Positions 1 through 12,000 of a stretch of 64,000 nt of DNA are shown in pieces. The stretch is from Chondrilla cf. caribensis. Its lineage: Eukaryota; Porifera; Demospongiae; Chondrillida; Chondrillidae. The notes below the pieces were generated by a model. That model saw only the letters and a program-made list of their open reading frames with translations. It had not been told where the DNA came from and did no database searches. The stretch is taken from contig OZ026567.1 in NCBI GenBank assembly GCA_964020155.1, positions 2,547,930 through 2,611,929 of the forward strand, read 5' to 3'. Position 1 is the stretch's first letter, and every line of letters starts with the position of its first letter. The translations under genes were made by a program, and so were the position numbers.

Positions 1-329
1 GAACTCAAATCATAAGGATCCAAATCCATAGGATCTCCGTGGCCATTCAGATGGGGAATGCCTCTTCAGTGCTCAGTTCCTTCCCATTCCCAACATCCCA
101 TCCTTGGATGAGAATGACAGCATTGTAGATTAGGTTTTGTCTTGCTTACATGCTCTTATTATTGTTGTTGTAATTGCTGTTATTATTAATATTATTATTC
201 ACTATCATTTATTGGTTGACTTATATATACTAATTATCATTATTACTCAAATCATAAGTTGTCATTATATTATCTATATAAGCTTGTCTAATGAACCAGT
301 TAGCTTTTATGTGAACCATGACCATTTCA
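1..329. other. AT-rich non-coding sequence
   Basis: No coding feature is supported here. The stretch is AT-rich, with runs of TTATTATTA-like sequence at about 165-265. It leads directly into the gag-like remnant at 330. Confidence 0.4.
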
Positions 330-1050
330 ATGGCCGTAGAACAGCTTCGATCAATTCGTAACATTTTTGGCGACGAGGATAAAACAGGAACAGAATGGCG
401 AGCACTTTTGCAGAGTCGATGAGGCCAAAGAAGATTGGTTGTCGTACGCCGAGCGGATGGAGCGGTAGTTCATAGCGAACGACATCAATGAAGAAAAACG
501 GCGAGCATATTTGCTCAGCGTATGTGGACCCAGTCTATACCAGCTCATCAAAGATTTGGTGGCACCAGGCAAGCCGTCAGAGCGGTCTTTTGAGCAGTTG
601 GTGGAATTGATCGACACACACAAGAACTCTAGGCCGTCAATCCTCGTACAGCAGTTTCAGTTTCATTCCAGGGCTCAGGGACCAATGGAGACCACTTCAG
701 AGTATGTGGCGGTATTGAGAAGGTTGCGGAGGATATACTGGACGATATGCTACGGGATCGACTCGCACGTGGACTACGGGACACACGACCACAGAGGAGA
801 CTTTTAGCGGAGAAGGATCTCACCTAAGAAGACATTTGACTTGTGCCAAGCGTACGAAACCGCTGAGCGCGATGCACACGACATCCACTATCGACAGAAT
901 GGGCTTGTAGCGATCCACAAGGGAAAACGGACAGTTTTGAGCAGTTTCCAATGATAAGGTGACGAATTTTCCAGTCAGAGAACGGTGCTACAAGTGTGGT
1001 CGATTTTATTTCCTCAAGAATTGCCCATTTAAGGATGCTGAGTGCTTCAA
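330..1050 (+). pseudogene. Degenerate Ty3/Gypsy-type gag with broken zinc knuckle
   Basis: Read on the plus strand with frame changes, this resembles a retrotransposon Gag. It has an N-terminal start (MAVEQLRSIRNIFG at 330), a capsid-like helical stretch open from 511 to 807 (LLSVCGPSLYQLIKDL, then PSERSFEQLVELI and PMETTSEYVAVL), and a knuckle-like CYKCGRFYFLKNC at about 986-1024. In a canonical CX2CX4HX4C knuckle the His is present; here it is Phe and the spacing is one residue short. Several stops and frameshifts break the frame, and no protease or polymerase follows. The sequence ends flush at the retrotransposon copy starting near 1,055. The Gag call rests on overall pattern and is an inference. 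Confidence 0.55.
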
Positions 1051-1054
1051 CTGA

Positions 1055-4049
1055 TTGATCTTGTTAATGAGTACAGACCAAATGTGCAATTTGTCTATCT
1101 TCATCTGTTGGAGACAGTGAACTAAACTCTGGACCGACTTACAAATATCTGTGTGTGAGGTGTGAAAAGCCCGTAAGAAGGGACGATAGAGAAATTCAAA
1201 CCAATGGTACCACTCAAACTGTGTTCCTATCTCAGAGATGCTGAATACTTTATCTAACTGACGATGTTTATTATGCATTATGTAGTCTACTGTACCTGTC
1301 CGAAAGCTTTTCACTTGTTCATACAATACATGCAGTACATATGTACATGACCTCTTACTTAGCAATTATATCACGGTACTATTGTGTTCAAATACCTGCA
1401 GTTTCCAGGTGGAGTAGAACAGTGCCAGCAGTCTTCCTTCAAAATACCAGTTACTGAGAAAGAAAAGAACCGAAAACCAGATGTTGAGACATAGGCGGAG
1501 TGTAGATACTGGTATGGGCATATACAGTCAGCGACACACTACTACGAGCATCATCTCCATGTGACATTGGTAAATTGAACAAACGGTGTCTTATGTATGT
1601 ATGTTACTAAGGTATACACGTAAACTGGTATTTCCTATTAGAAAACATTGATTTTTGCTCCTATAACAAATGGGTATGGAAATTGCTAGGTCTTAATTAA
1701 TGCTTCCACCAAATAGCAATATACAGTTAATGCATACAGTACAGCGTGGTTCAGCAAGTAGCTATAACGAGGCCCTGTGTGTAGCGAATGACAGACCATC
1801 AGTGTTAGTTATGGCTTTTTTACATACACGCTTACTGTCATTATGCTGACACAGGGTATGATACTTCATCCAGCCTTGTAGACACTTTCTTAATGAGGAC
1901 TTACGGAGCTCACCAACTTCTTGTATTCTTTCCTTCCTGTACAAACACTGAATAGTGGCAGATCTAAGCTCGATGCATTCTCCAAATTTACTTTAATACT
2001 GAACTTGGCTTTATCCCCACATCAACACACGGAGGCAAGGCACCTTTACCTTTGTCAAGAGAAACACATGCTAATTCATATATCTGTTCTTCCTCCTTGA
2101 TAATGTGACCAGCTTCCACGTATTTTACATACCAATCTTGGAAGTTCTGCCATGGACAATGACACACTGTAGATACACAGGCCACTCGTGTACACTGATA
2201 TTAAAATGAACGGCTACTCTATGACCCCAAAATTTGTTTTAAATGTTGCACACTTTCTTTCTACGAATGAAATACTCGCCTTAATATCAATGAAAAGATT
2301 GCCTCGTTATATCAATTAATCAATCAATCGAAAATTGAGTGCACCACACCCGAAGGTGCTAGGACATACCAATGGTCCTAGTACACTAGTCCATCACAAT
2401 ATGTTCTTCATCCATACCCCTTTGTCGCATTTCACAGCCTCTCTTGCCATCTTCCTTAATAGCCTCCCTTCATATACCTCACTGGTCGGAATCTTCATCC
2501 AGAATTTCATGCAGTGCATCTTGGCCTCCCATACAACTGGCAGGGACTTCACAGTGACGCTTTGGGATGTAGTATCCCCACTCCAAAGAACATCCTGAAA
2601 GCCCGCAGCTGTACTTGTTTGATAGATTGTAAATTTCAGCAGCAGCCCCATACCTCTGCCCCATACAACGTGCTTGACTTCACTAGTGACTAGCTAACAA
2701 GCATGTGTCGTCTGCAAATAGTAGACCAGGAACCTTCTCCTCACCACACTACCCCACACTTCTCTTCCTGCAGTCTCTTTGTAGCACCATTAATGTAGAG
2801 AAAACCAAACGGAGACAGTACAGAACCTCACCGTAGCCCTGTGTTCACCTCAAAGTCTTCGCTAACCTCCCTCCCTGTCCGCTTTGACTCTACATACACT
2901 GCCTTGGGACAGGGCCTGTAAGAACCAAAGAACTCATGCCCATACTCTGCAAACATGACCACAGCTTCTCCAGTCCCGCACCACTTTATCATAGGCCTTA
3001 GAAAAGTCAATGAATACCACGAGCATACCAGTCGACTTCCTGGCCATTTGATTTTCCCAGCAATACCAAAGAAAGAACTTGGTCCCTACAGTACATCCTC
3101 TCCCTTTTGAAAACCACCCTGTTCTTCAGCTATAAGACCTTTCTCTTCAACCACACACGAGAGTCTAGACTTGCACAGCACCTTGCTAACCATGGAGGTC
3201 AGAGAGATACCGTTCACTTCACAAACACCCCTACTTGCTTCTTTGTTACAGGCACAACAACAACACTTCTCTCCACACAGTTGGTACCCTCTCACGTTCC
3301 TAACAGACCCTAAACAGTGCTACCCACACCAAGAAACCTTTCCGTCAGCATCATTTCCATCCCTTCACCATCGAGCCCGGGTGCTGCATCCTTCTTGACC
3401 ACATTAAGTGCCCATGATACCTCTTCTCTTGAGAGGTTCACATATTAGGCGCTGATTACATTCCGATAGATCCGTGTCTTCCTTGTATGAGTGTCATCCA
3501 ACTTTGTCATTGAAATCATCCCCCAGGACTCTAGGTAGTTGAGTTCTCCATATTTCAATTGCCTCTTCCCCTGATCTTACGACCCCTCCCTCATCATACA
3601 CTTGAAATAAGTTGTGTCCCTGTTTCCTCGAGTTCCAAATGCTTTCCAGAGCTTTTTAGGACACTTCTTCTACAAGTCTCGTTCCAACTGTTCACATTTT
3701 TCTTCTGGAAACCTCGTTTATCCCCTTTCACTGCCTTCAAATACACTGACCTTATCTTCAAGTATACATTGCTCAAGTACTTCCTTTCAAATACATTTTT
3801 GCTTTCCAAACCTACCTTCAGCCAACGTTACCACACATCTACCAATATGCCCACACAAGAACAGAGTGGTCAGATCTCCTGTACCACTCTTCACACCCAT
3901 ACAACTTCTCTTATTCTGACAGTCTTCACAACAAAGTTTTGAATGTTCTGCAATTCTTCTTATGGCACCAAGCAGTAATCTACCACATATCTATCTCTAG
4001 CAGACATATAAGTAAACTGATCTAGACTCTGTCTTCCATTCACAAACAC
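1055..4049 (-). mobile_element. Non-LTR retrotransposon copy A1 (RT region), degenerate
   Basis: This is a minus-strand LINE-type polymerase gene in pieces. Read from high to low coordinates it shows reverse-transcriptase blocks: a motif like NGISLTSMVSKVLCKSRL followed by EEQGGFQKGED (about 3,290-3,090), a palm FADD box (2,707-2,718), and a C-terminal region ending in pieces such as WQNFQDWYVKYVEAG (near 2,130). Frameshifts and stops interrupt it throughout. It matches 25,870-28,663 at a constant offset of 24,648 bp over long stretches, with the same open-frame breakpoints in both copies. Compared with that copy, A1 lacks the 3' section that B holds at 24,740-25,680. Clade not assigned. Confidence 0.75.
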
Positions 4050-4163
4050 TAAACCACAACTCTACATAAAGTTAAACAACAATTCACCTTGGCTATTCTT
4101 CACCAAATGACCTGAAACCATCTGCAGTACAATTCAGAAGATTTATGGGCCCTTCATCACCGC

Positions 4164-5299
4164 GTTGCGTTTCTTGCTGCGTATATTAGCGGGGTGTGTG
4201 ATGTCAGGAGTTATGGAAAGGTGAAACTGGGAGGTCATCACTGGTTGCCATCTCAATTTTGGTCCCCCACCTGATACAGATTTTGGTCTTGTCAGCTGGT
4301 TGGCGTAATATCCAGTGATGCATTCTTTACTTCATGTAATGTACCAATATGTAATGATAGCATGTATATTTATCGGTTTTCAGCTTTTTTTGAATTTCTT
4401 CACAGATTTGGACTATTTGCTCAAATGTTTCAATGTCTGGAGACAGTCCATCAAATTGCAATGGCAGAATATTGCACATATGAGGGGTGAGACATTCGGT
4501 CGGATGAAGTTACAGGAGTATAGTCTGGTAAACTTTAATGGTGTTTCTATGTTGAGATAACAAAGTCAAAAGAGTAAGAACAATGTAGTAATTATGTGCA
4601 GTACTAAGAATTGACAGAATATGAGATGGTATAGTAATACAGATGGTGGGCACTATCTATTCAAACTAAGGTTAGTAATTGGGTTAGAGAGAAAAACCAA
4701 CTCAGTACATGTGTTCTTTTTAACCATCTGCAGTACAATTCAGAAGATATTATGGGCCCTCCATCACCTCATGTATCCTTATTTCTACAGTACCCTCTAT
4801 ACTGCTAATGACATATCACTTTGATGGGATATTATGGACGGCTCTGTACAGCAAGACGTCAACAATGAGGAAAGCAGATGGGGAGCATGGTATGCAATAT
4901 CACTTTTTTGTACACATGTATCTCTGGTTTATTGCTCATCTTATGCAATTTCTAGACAGAAGATTGCTATGTGTTTGGAGTGCACAGACGAGTCATGAGA
5001 TCCTGTTACTAGAACATTGTGCAGTCTGTTCGCTATAGGTAGATGGAGGTACGTACATGTGTGCATGTGCTACTTGATGATTTGATGGGAGATCTTGATC
5101 TTGATCTTGTTAGCAAAAGAGGAGATGAGTACAGACCAAATGTGCAATTTGTCTATCTTCATCTGTTGGAGACAGTGAACTAAACTCCGGACCGACCTAC
5201 AAATATCTGTGTGTGAGGTGTGAAAAGCCCGTGAGAAGGAACGATAGAGGAATCCAAACCAATGGTACCACTCAAACTGTGTTCCTATCTAAGAGATGC
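4164..5299 (-). mobile_element. Non-LTR retrotransposon copy A2, 3' part only
   Basis: Nearly identical to 24,740-25,870; for example one extra T in a T-run is among the very few differences. It begins at the same TTGCGTTTCTTGCTGCG terminus as the copy at 24,740 although the flanks differ, so this is probably the true 3' end of the element on the minus strand. It stops at 5,299, which fits an ordinary 5' truncation. The last ~190 bp (5,105-5,299) repeat the first ~190 bp of A1 (1,055-1,240), so two partial copies sit side by side. No coding frame is convincing; this looks like 3' untranslated sequence. Confidence 0.7.
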
Positions 5300-6030
5300 A
5301 TGTGTGTGTGATGTATTATATGTACCGTTTATGTGTTTTTTATTTGATTGTATATTATATGTGTGTAAGAATGTAGATGTTTCATTACTTCATTATTCTC
5401 AAAGAACTACCATATATTAAAATAATAATAATAATAATGATAATAGTAATAATGATAATAATATTAATAATAATAATAATAATGGTAAAAATAAAAATAA
5501 TTATAATAATAATGATGATAATAATGAGACTCAATAAGCTTAACCAGTTGATACATCGATCATTGTCTTCTGCAAATATTCCCTCACTTATGAAGATGTA
5601 TAAATTATTGTACTATAATAGTTTATGCCCTTTTTATCACTAAAATTTAATAATTATGATGTAATATTATTTAAGGATTCTTTTTATTTACCCGAGGGTT
5701 CTTTAATGATAGATCAGATTTAAAAACGCTTTAATTAAAGACAGAAATAATTAATGTAAATAATAATTATAGATTAATTGAACAAATTTATTAATTTTAA
5801 TTATTGAATATAATTTAATGAAAAATTTAATTAATTAATTGATTAATTGATATTAAAAAATAATTAATTAAAATTAATTAATTAAAAAAATTATGAAATT
5901 TTTTCAAATTAATATTAAGCATATATATATTGCCTGACAAAAAATTACACATATATGTAACAAACACACTAGATTAATCATAAAGGCCCAAACATTACAC
6001 TCTAGTATTATACTCAAACGACAAAACAGT
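5300..6030. other. AT-rich spacer with (AAT)n microsatellite and RT scrap
   Basis: An imperfect (AAT)n/(ATAATA)n tract covers about 5,415-5,520. Positions 5,526-5,610 read LNQLIHRSLSSANIPSL, matching the end of the retroelement remnant at 30,810-30,870 (LNQMIHRSLSSAKIPSL in the corresponding reading), so this is a short fragment of the same family. The rest (5,640-5,930) is very AT-rich TTAATTAA-type sequence with no gene. Confidence 0.5.
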
Positions 6031-9000
6031 ACATGTGCGTTAATGTGTGTATTTGTATATATATGTGTGTGTATGAGAGTTTCTGTGTGTGTGTACAAAT
6101 TTGTGTACGTGTGTGCATTAGTGCGTGTGTGAGCATTGTGTGTCCGAAATGTCTATTATTGATATGTTTGTGAGCGCAATGTGTGTTAACGCAGTATGTG
6201 TAATCTCAATGTGTGTACGCAGTGTATACACAATGTGTGTGTGTCCAGTGTTTGTGCGCAGTGTGTGCGCAGTGAGTGTAGGCACATTGCGTGTGTGCAC
6301 AGTGTGTGTGCGCAGAATGTGTATGCGCGCAGTTTGTGTGCTCAAAACGTGTGGGTGCAATGTGTATGTGCAGTGTGTGTTGACAATGTGTGTGTACAAC
6401 AGTGTATGTTTGTACAGTGTAATGTGCGCACAGTGCGTGTGTGTGTGCAATGTGTATGTACCAAATGTGTGTGTGCACAGTGTGTGAGCACAGTGTATGA
6501 GTGTATGTCCGCTATGTTTTTGCGCAGTGTATGTGTGTGTGTGTATGCGCAATGTGTGAGCACAGTGTATGTGTGCGCATTGTGTGTGCTCAATGAGTAT
6601 GTGCGCAATGTTTGTGTGCACAGTGTGTGTGTACACAGTGCGTGTGTGCGCAATGTTTGTGTGCGCATTGTGTGTTGGGATAGTGTGTGTGTGCGCAGTG
6701 TGTGTGCTCAGAGCTTGTTTGCACAAATTGTTGGTGCATTGTGTGGCACAGTGTGTGTGCACAGTGTGTGTTTGTGCAATGTGTGTGTGCAAAGTGCGTG
6801 TGTGCGCAATGTTTGTGTGCGCATTGTGTTGGGCACAGTGTGTGTGCACAGTGCGTGTTTGCGCAATGTGTATGTGAGCGCATGTTTATGCTCAGAGCTT
6901 GTGTGCACAAATTGTTGGTGCAGTGTGTGCGTGCGCAGTGTGTGTGTACAAATTGTTTGTGTGCGCAATGTGTGTGTGCACATTGTGTGTGCACAGTGTG
7001 TGTGGGCACAGTGTGTGCACACAATGTGTGAGCACAGCGTATGTGTGCACTTTGTTTTTACACAATGTGTGTGGGCACAGTGTGTGTGTGCGCTAAGTGT
7101 GAGCACAGTGTATGTATGCGCAGTGTGTGTGCGCAGTGTGTGTGTACACATTGTGTGTTTGCGCAATTTTTGTGTGCACAGTATGTGTGGGCACAGTGTG
7201 GGTGCGCAGTGTGTGTGTGCATAGTGTGTGTGTGAGCAATATTTGTGTGCACAGTGTGTGTGGGCACAGTGTGTGTGCGCAGTTTGTGTGTGCACACTGT
7301 GTGTGTGCGCAATGTGTGTGTGCACATTGTGTGTGGACTGTGTGTGCACAGTGTGTGTGCAAGGTGTGTGTGTGCGCAATGTTTGTGTGCGCTATGTGTG
7401 AGCAAAGCGTATGTGTGCGCATTGTGTGTGGGCACAGTGTGCGTGAGCAAAGTTTGTGTGCGCAATATGTGTGTGCACATTGTGTGTGCAAAGTGTTTGT
7501 GTGCACAATGTTTGTGTGCGCAATGTGTGAGGAAAGTGTGTGAGCGCATTGTGTGGGCGCAGTGTGTGTGCACAGTGTGCGTGTGTGCACACTGTGTGTG
7601 TGTGCATAGTGTGTTTGCATAGTGTGTTTTCATAGTGTGTGTGGGCACAGTGTGTGTGTGCGCAATGTGTGTGTGCACATTGTGAGTGTGCATAGTGTGT
7701 TTGCATAGTGTGTTTGCATAGTGTGTAATGGGTGAGCACAGAGTATGTGTGCGCATTGTGTGTGGCCACAATGTGTGTGAGCAAAGTTTGTGTGCGCAAT
7801 GTGTGTGCACATTGTGTGTGCAAAGTGTGTGGGCACAGTGTGTGTGCACAGTGTGTGTGCACAGTGTGTGTGTGCATAGTGTGTGTGCGCAATGTTCGTG
7901 TGCTCAACGTGTGAGCAAAGCGTATGTGTGCGCATTGTGTGTGGCCACAGTGTGTGTGCACAGTGTGTGTGTGAGAAAAGTTTGTGTGCGCAATGTGTGT
8001 GTGCACAGTGTGTGTGCACAGTGTGTGTGTGCACAGTGTGTGTGTGCACAATGCTTGTGTGCGCAATGTGTGAACAAAGCGTGTGTGCGCATTGTGTGGG
8101 CACAATGTGTGTGCACAGTGTGTGTTTGTGCAATGTGTTTGTGTGCGCATTGTGTTTTGGCACAGTGCGTGTGCGCAGTGTGTGTGTGCACAGTTTGTGT
8201 GTGGGCAAAGTGTGTGTGCACAGTGTGTGTGCACAGTGTGTTTGTGCAATGTGTATGTGTGCGCATTGTGTTTTGGCACAGTGCGTGTGCGCAGTGTGTG
8301 TGTGCACAGTTTGTGTGTGCGCAATGTTTGTGTGCGCAGTGTTTGTGCGCAATGTTTGTGTGCGCCATGTGTGTGTGCACATTGTGTGTGTGCTCAGTGT
8401 GTGTGAATAGTGTGTGTTTGCATAATGTTTGTGTGCGCAATGTGTGAGCATAACGTGTATGGGCACAGTGTGTTTGCACAGTGTGTGTTTGCGAAATGTG
8501 TGCCTATGCCCAATGTTTATGTGCTCAGGGTTTGTGTGCACAGTGTTTTTGTGCGCAATGTTTGTGTGCGCAATGTGTGTGTGCACATTGTGTGAGGGCA
8601 CAGTGTGTGTGGACACATTGTTTGTGCGCAATGTGTGTGTGCACAGTGTGTGAATGCGCAATGTTTGTGTTCACATTGTGTGTGGGCACAGTGTGTGAAT
8701 GCGCAATGTTTGTGTTCACATTGTGTGTGGGCACAGTGTGTGGGCACAGTATGTGTGTACGCAATGTTTGTGTGCGCAATGTTTGTGTGCACAGTGCGTG
8801 TGTGCGCAATGTTTGTGTGCGCATTGTGTGTTGGGATAGTGTGTGTGCTCAGAGCTTGTTTGCACATATTGTTGGTGCATTGTGTGGCACAGTGTGTGTG
8901 CACAGTGTGTGTTTGTGCAATGTGTGTGTGCAAAGTGCGTGTTTGCGCAATGTGTATGTGAGCGCATGTTTATGCTCATAGCTTGTGTGCACAAATTGTT

Positions 9001-12000
9001 GGTGCAGTGTGTGCGTGCGCAGTGTGTATGCAAATTGTTTGTGTGCGCAATGTGTGTGTGCACATTGTGTGTGCACAGTGTGTGTGGGCACAATGTGTGT
9101 GCGCAATGTGTGAGCACAGCGTATGTGTGCACATTGTTTTTACACAATGTTTGTGTGCACAGTGTGCGTGGGCACAGTGTGTGTGCGCAGTGTGTGTGTG
9201 CATAGTGTGTGTGTGCGCAATGTTTATGTGCGCAATGTGTGTGTACACATTGTGTGTTTGCGCAATTTTTGTGTGCGCAGTTTGTGTGTGCACACTGTGT
9301 GTGTGCACACTGTGTGTGTGCACACTGTGTGTGTGCGCAATGTGTGTGTGCACATTGTGTGTGGACTATGTGTGTGCACAGTGTGTGTGTGCAAGGTGTG
9401 TGTGCGCAATGTGTGTGTGCACATTGTGAGTGTGCATAGTGTGTTTTCATAGTGTGTGTGTGTGCACAGTGTGTGTGTGTGTGCACAATGTTGTGTGCGC
9501 AATGTGTGAGGAAAGTGTGTGAGCGCATTGTGTGTGGCCACAATGTGTGTGTGAGCAAAGTTTGTGTGTGCAATGTGTGTGCACATTGTGTGTGCAAAGT
9601 GTGTGGGCACAGTGTGTGTGCACAGTGTGTGTGTGCATAGTGTGTGTGTGCACAGTGTGTGTGTGCACAATCTTTGTGTGCGCAATGTGTGAGCAAAGCG
9701 TATGGGTGCGCATTGCGTGGGATCAGTGTGTGTGCACAGTGTGTGTGTGCACACTGTGTGTGTGCATACTGTGTGTGTGCACACTGTGTGTGTGCGCAAT
9801 GTGTGTGTGCACATTGTGAGTGTGCATAGTGTGTTTGCATATTGTGTGTGTGCGCAATGTTCGTGTGCTCAACGTGTGAGTACAGCGTATGTGTGCGCAT
9901 TGTGTGTGGACACAGAGTGTGTGTGCGCAAAGCGGAGCGCAATGTGTGTGTGCACATTGTGTGTGCACAGTGTGTATGTGCACAGTGTGTGTGTGCACAG
10001 TGTGTGTGTGCACAATGCTTGTGTGCGCAATGTGTGAACAAAGCGTGTGTGCGCATTGTTTGGGCACAGTGTGTGTGCACAGTGTGTGTGCACACTGTGT
10101 GTGTGCGCTATGTGTGTGTGCACATTCTGAGTGTGCATAGTGTGTTTGCATAGGTTGTGTGTGCGCAATGTTCATGTGCTCAACGTGTGAGCACAGCGTA
10201 TGTGTGCGCATTGTGTGTGGCCACAGTGTGTGTGCACAGTGTGTGTGTGAGAAAAGTTTGTGTGCGCAATGTGTGTGTGCACAGTGTGTGTGTGCACAGT
10301 GTGTGTGTGCACAATGCTTGTGTGCGCAATGTGTGAACAAAGCGTGTGTGCGCATTGTGTGGGCACAATGTGTGTGCACAGTGTGTGTTTGTGCAATGTG
10401 TTTGTGTGCGCATTGTGTTTTGGCACAGTGCGTGTGCGCAGTGTGTGTGTGCACAGTTTGTGTGTGGGCAAAGTGTGTGTGCACAGTGTGTGGGCACAGT
10501 GTGTGTGTACGCAATGTTTGTGTGCGCAATGTTTGTGTGCACAGTGCGTGTGTGCGCAATGTTTGTGTGCGCATTGTGTGTTGGGATAGTGTGTGTGTGC
10601 GCAGTGTGTGTGCTCAGAGCTTGTTTTCACATATTGTTGGTGCATTGTGTGGCACAGTGTGTGTGCACAGTGTGTGTTTGTGCAATGTGTGTGTGCAAAG
10701 TGCGTGTTTGCGCAATGTTTGTGTGCGCATTGTGTTTTGGCACAGTGCGTGTGCGCAGTGTGTGTGTGCACAGTTTGTGTGTGCGCAATGTTTGTGTGCG
10801 CAGTGTGTGTGCGCAATGTTTGTGTGCGCAATGTGTGTGTGCACATTGTGTGAGGGCACAGTGTGTGTGGACACATTGTTTGTGCGCAATGTGTGTGTGC
10901 ACAGTGTGTGAATGCGCAATGTTTTTGTTCACATTGTGTGTGTGCACAGTGTGTGAATGCGCAATGTTTGTGTTCACATTGTGTGTGGGCACAGTGTGTG
11001 AATGCGCAATGTTTGTGTTCACATTGTGTGTGGGCACAGTGTGTGGGCACAGTGTGTGTGTACGCAATGTTTGTGTGCGCAATGTTTGTGTGCACAGTGC
11101 GTGTGTGCGCAATGTTTGTGTGCGCATTGTGTGTTGGGATAGTGTGTGTGCTCAGAGCTTGTTTGCACAAATTGTTGGTGCATTGTGTGGCACAGTGTGT
11201 GTGCACAGTGTGTGTTTGTGCAATGTGTGTGTGCAAAGTGCGTGTTTGCGCAATGTGTATGTGAGCGCATGTTTATGCTCATAGCTTGTGTGCACAAATT
11301 GTTGGTGCAGTGTGTGCGTGCGCAGTGTGTATGCAAATTGTTTGTGTGCGCAATGTGTGTGTGCACATTGTGTGTGCACAGTGTGTGTGGGCACAATGTG
11401 TGTGCGCAATGTGTGAGCACAGCGTATGTGTGCACATTGTTTTTACACAATGTTTGTGTGCACAGTGTGCGTGGGCACAGTGTGTGTGCGCAGTGTGTGT
11501 GTGCATAGTGTGTGTGTGCGCAATGTTTATGTGCGCAATGTGTGTGTACACATTGTGTGTTTGCGCAATTTTTGTGTGCGCAGTTTGTGTGTGCACACTG
11601 TGTGTGTGCACACTGTGTGTGTGCACACTGTGTGTGTGCGCAATGTGTGTGTGCACATTGTGTGTGGACTATGTGTGTGCACAGTGTGTGTGTGCAAGGT
11701 GTGTGTGCGCAATGTGTGTGTGCACATTGTGAGTGTGCATAGTGTGTTTTCATAGTGTGTGTGTGTGCACAGTGTGTGTGTGTGTGCACAATGTTGTGTG
11801 CGCAATGTGTGAGGAAAGTGTGTGAGCGCATTGTGTGTGGCCACAATGTGTGTGTGAGCAAAGTTTGTGTGTGCAATGTGTGTGCACATTGTGTGTGCAA
11901 AGTGTGTGGGCACAGTGTGTGTGCACAGTGTGTGTGTGCATAGTGTGTGTGTGCACAGTGTGTGTGTGCACAATCTTTGTGTGCGCAATGTGTGAGCAAA

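Noticed and set aside
1055..5299. An LTR retrotransposon with direct ~190-bp terminal repeats (1,055-1,240 and 5,105-5,299)
   Set aside because: The same segment is internal and single in the copy at 24,740-28,663, so the repeat arises from two partial copies lying side by side, not from LTRs.
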